From the NCBI GenBank assembly GCA_026874595.1, contig CM049321.1, forward strand, positions 3,708,979-3,772,978: DNA of 64,000 bases, read 5' to 3'. This DNA is from Sipunculus nudus. Taxonomy: Eukaryota; Annelida; Sipuncula; Golfingiida; Sipunculidae. Positions within the stretch are counted from its first letter, which is position 1, and the number at the start of each line of letters is the position of its first letter. The notes beneath the pieces are model-generated. The model worked only from the letters and a program-made list of their open reading frames with translations, ran no database searches and was not told the origin of the DNA. A program made the translations under genes and the position numbers. Positions 60,681 through 64,000 of this stretch are shown in pieces.

Positions 60681-61856
60681 CAGTGAAAACTGGTCTAACG
60701 GACACGTCACTTTGACGGACAACTGGCTATAACGGACAATATAGTGAAGTCCCTTCAAAAGATCCTATATGTTATGTATAAGCGGAACCTCTATAAGGCG
60801 GACACCTCATTACTGCGGATAACGGACAGCGGATTTCAACTCAAACTAACATACTAATAGTAAATGAACCTGACTAATACGGACACGACACGCCATCTCC
60901 GGCGGACACTGATCACTGGCCCCGGACAACATCAAAGGGTCCAGTTACTGTTGTTCCCGGGACTTGAACACAAAGGATTTAGCGATCCCCAGTTTTAATC
61001 TTAATGCGTGCAGGTGTTCATGTCACGGTGTGATGTGCTCATAGAATAAACGGCTGCCAATTACCCGTGCGTCCCTGATTTCACAACGCAATATCTAACT
61101 GTGAAATACCCACTTTGTTGTAGCAGGCTGTCTGATATAAATTAATTAGTTTTGCTCAATATACCACAAACTGATCTGCTTAGTGTCAACCATGTGCTCG
61201 CTCTGTATTTAAACGTATCGTGCAGCCGTGCACAAGCTCCTCGGGGTTCATTTAATCTCGGGTGCCATCAACATCAAAGCAACTCAAACCAAACAACCAT
61301 CATCAAAGAAAGGTTATTTAAGGCTAAAGCAACATTCACCTGTAAAAAACGAATGTTCCGAGGTTCGTAGCCATCGCAATCTTCTCATTATCAGCGTCGT
61401 CATTATCTTTGAGATTATCGCATTTGGGCAGCTGAACAGAATAGTTTAGACAATGCCGCCAGGTGGCACCATCCGTACTTCAGTCGGGAGCTTTCGCTAT
61501 CTGAAAAAGTCCGAGCTTATTGGAAAATGAGGGTACGCGCACTTGCAGAAGAAGTTATGAACGTTGTTTTTACGGATGATTTCATAGACCTTTCTCTTCA
61601 TATTGTTTACTACTTGAGATAAGAAAAATTAATGACAGTTTGTATATGACTATTGAATGCATGATGTGTGCATGAATATGTTGTACATGTACATGAAACC
61701 TGATATAATATAAAAACACGTTCTTGCAGCTGTTCGTTTTCTTTATTTATAATCCCTCAGGTATCAACCAAGGTAAACCTGACTAATAAGGACACCTCAC
61801 TATTAAGGACAAAATGATTGAGTCCCTTGACTGTCAGCTTTAGACAGGTTTCACTG
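60681..61856. mobile_element. pogo/Tigger-like non-autonomous DNA transposon
   Basis: The left end TA/CAGTGAAAACTGGTCTAA and the right end (reverse complement TA/CAGTGAAACCTGTCTAA) form terminal inverted repeats flanked by TA on both sides (60679-60680 and 61857-61858), the target duplication of Tc1/mariner-pogo elements. Subterminal GGACA-rich words such as ACCTGACTAATACGGACAC (about 60870) and ACCTGACTAATAAGGACACC (about 61773) recur. CAGTGAAACCTCTATAA and GCGGACA are characteristic of pogo-like ends (from memory). At 1,176 bp with no recognisable transposase it is non-autonomous. Confidence 0.7.
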
Positions 61857-61869
61857 TATTTTTCCTCTA

Positions 61870-63385
61870 CGTCGACTATAAAGTAGTGCGCCTCAAATGT
61901 CATGTCCTCAAGCAAAGTTTGAGCAAAACTGACAATTTGGTAAATAACAATTTGGATTGAATGCAAGGTCATGATAATCAGTCTCATGACCATTGTGTTC
62001 ACTTGTGTATGTATTATTTCTGTTATATTTGGGAACAAATGACAAAAACACAAAATCTTTTTTTTTGTACATAGGTACATTTAAATATACTTTTCTGCTC
62101 AAGCAAGCTGCAGTTATTCATATGCCTTATCTGTAATTTTTCTGGATTAATCAGGAGACATGTTTATGTGCTCAGGGGCGTCAAAATGAGGGTGGGGGTA
62201 TATATCCCCCAACTTTTTGGCAGGGGGATTGTCCCCCTTGCCCACTATTCAGAGAATTATTTTTATAGCTTTTATAAAAGGGATATAATCAAGGGCACCA
62301 GTTAAAAACACAAACGGTATGCCAATACTCTGGGCCGGCGTTCTGTGACGTCCAGGCATTTTGTGTAGGCAAAAAAACAGACACAATAGCGGTTTGAAAA
62401 AAAAACTGTTAGAATTACCCCTTTCAGTGGTCGAAAAGCACAAAAGGTACAAAGTCCGAGCGAGAATATATGTGTATAGAGGGATTAGTAGCAAGAGCGC
62501 ATGTATGGGCAAACTTTGGAACGGAATAACGTTTTATTTACCAAGACAAATGATTCAAATTAGAGATATTACTGAGGACACTTTAATATTAAATAATTTT
62601 TATTTGGCTGAGGTACCTACCTCAATAAAACTCCTTACCCTACTCTATTCCTTAGATTGTTTCTTTATGCTTGCTCAAAATTAGGACGTGCCAGTTCATA
62701 TCAGGTGGAGACCTTATTAATACAATGAGGCCCTTGCCATCTAAGGTGTGAACCTGAGCCAGCGAGCAACTGGTTTAAGCACACTGGAAAGCCATCAGAT
62801 CTTCCCGAATAAGCAACCATTACTAGTCGCACCCACGGCCCATTAAAGGCTTCGGAAAGCCTGATACCAGTAGCCCGAACTCCCCGAATTCTTGCAAATT
62901 ATTTAAGAGTATTCTATATTATTGGTTTTAGCCGTATTTCCGAAAAGATCTGGATGACAGTTAGGTTTAGAAAAAAAAATAAAAAAGACGACTGTTGAAT
63001 CTGTTATTACCAAAACATTACTAGCTACTGTCGTTCGAAAAGAATTTTTAATATATTTGAGTGCAACAAAGCAATTACGGATCTTTAACCAAACATGTTT
63101 TATTGTTAAAGGGCCTTATTTACAAGGGCCGGTTGCGGGGAAGGTCATACTGACAAAACGGTATTATCCATTTCTATCATTTAGTGACCTCCGAAGAGAC
63201 TCCACTAAAGCAGCATCTAAGGTTCGATTCCCAGGACAGGTATAACTCTACGAATAGTTTCCCTCAACTAGGTATTGTTGGAGGAAAATTACCCAATTTA
63301 AAATTCAAAATGGCCTGTGGTCCAGTCAGCATGATCAAACTGAGGGTTACCGATCATTTTAACGCGGGTTACAGTTTAGAAGAGC
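61870..63385. other. no gene recognised; tRNA-like B box near 63.2 kb
   Basis: Short frames on both strands show no motif. GGTTCGATTCC (63221-63231) is a perfect RNA polymerase III B box, but I could not fold a tRNA around it; it may be the head of a decayed SINE of another family. GGGGGTATATATCCCCC near 62190 is a short palindrome. Confidence 0.35.
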
Positions 63386-63389
63386 AAAC

Positions 63390-63446
63390 CTGTTGACGGC
63401 GCTGATGTTGCTGGCATAGGCGTTGTTGGAGCTTGCGTGGTTGTGG
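63390..63446 (-). CDS. Thr/Pro-rich linker exon (minus-strand VWD gene)
   Basis: This 57-bp exon lies between a TTTTATTGTAG acceptor and a GTTTGC donor. In phase 1-1 it reads TTTQAPTTPMPATSAPST. The same kind of mucin-like linker precedes the VWD domain in exons 43693-44037 and 54236-54580, and this exon splices in phase to 59564-59805, giving ...SAPST-GPWGICS. Such Thr-rich segments are usual O-glycosylation sites in secreted VWD proteins. It is the most upstream exon of the minus-strand gene that I can identify in the window. Confidence 0.7.
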
Positions 63447-63449
63447 CTA

Positions 63450-64000
63450 CAATAAAAACGGAGCAATACAAGTTTGGAAACATATCGATGTTAAGGTAAC
63501 TGGGGGTCATTTTTTGTTTGGCCTACAAGGATAATGTTATAGTAGCATATACGAGACACAAATTCCATTAAGGTTCAAGAAATATATATTAGGGTATGAT
63601 AATTAATATATACACATATAAAACAGTTTAATATAATATTAATATTACAAATTTTGACAGGACAGCCTACAGTGGAAGACCACTTTTTTAACAAACAAGC
63701 CCTGAGTTAGACCTGTCAGGCTATAATTAAGATTTACATTGTCGAACACAATATGTAAAATAAAATGTTACTCGATGTTTTGACGAATGTAATGATGTGC
63801 GAGCGCAACCTGTTTGGTGGCTTCAGAAAAGGCTACGACGGTAAAACAAGCATACATTAGGTACTGTATATTCAGAAATATTATTTTGGATTTTATTATT
63901 GTGGTTTTCGTGGATCTAGGTGATTCCTACAATAAAAAAAAAATCACACGGTCAGAGAATATCTTGAAGGCATCTGGTGGTCGACTTAATTTATATATTG
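63450..64000. other. probable intron of the minus-strand VWD gene
   Basis: No exon recognised up to the window edge. The gene must continue beyond it, since the linker exon needs a phase-1 donor upstream. Confidence 0.4.

Noticed and set aside
62361-62684. 107-codon plus-strand frame
   Set aside because: No family resemblance; overlapped by an equally plausible antisense frame.

Overview
This window is AT-rich animal (metazoan) DNA, most likely from a lophotrochozoan and probably a mollusc. The evidence is spliced GT-AG exons of a von Willebrand factor D (VWD) protein, several families of decayed non-LTR retrotransposons, a tRNA-derived SINE family, many long (TA)n tracts, and an interspersed repeat containing GGCCCATGGGCCATGACGCT that I associate from memory with bivalve and gastropod genomes. 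There is no bacterial gene organisation, no CRISPR array and no complete conventional gene. Everything coding is either an exon of a split gene or a transposon fossil.

Layout. Positions 1-34.9 kb are gene-poor: a SINE (0.7-1.0 kb), hairpins and (TA)n arrays (3.2-9.5 kb), LINE remnants on the minus strand (11.2-11.9, 13.8-14.5, 26.3-27.4 kb) and the plus strand (20.5-23.1 kb), two more SINE copies (16.2, 21.2 kb), a 207-bp MITE-like element (17.4 kb), hammerhead-like motifs beside (TA)n (3.3, 6.6, 24.8 kb), and a frameshifted minus-strand remnant of an uncharacterised animal protein family (33.2-34.1 kb).

Positions 34.9-63.5 kb hold VWD exons on both strands. A plus-strand gene enters with a mid-VWD exon (34938-35152), a C-terminal VWD exon (36326-36415) and a 14-nt microexon (36874-36887). 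A minus-strand gene runs from a Thr/Pro-rich linker exon (63390-63446) through a VWD N-half exon (59564-59805) and a C-terminal exon (56665-56745) into a microexon, a linker plus VWD N-half exon and a mid-VWD exon. Splice phases agree along this chain (1-1, 1-0, 0-2, 2-2, 2-1).

A 10.54-kb stretch is present twice in direct tandem: 35559 to about 46092, and 46096 to about 56635. I saw six substitutions and four length differences between the copies. It duplicates the 3' part of both VWD genes. The left breakpoint lies inside a SINE; the right one is 30 bp from a VWD exon. In both copies the minus-strand VWD module carries the same apparent one-base homopolymer frameshift, and its mid exon lacks a visible AG acceptor, so this module is either decayed or mis-sequenced.

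Downstream are a probable solo LTR (57.8-58.6 kb) and a pogo/Tigger-like non-autonomous element with TA target-site duplication (60681-61856). All functional statements rest on motif recognition by eye; no database search was run.
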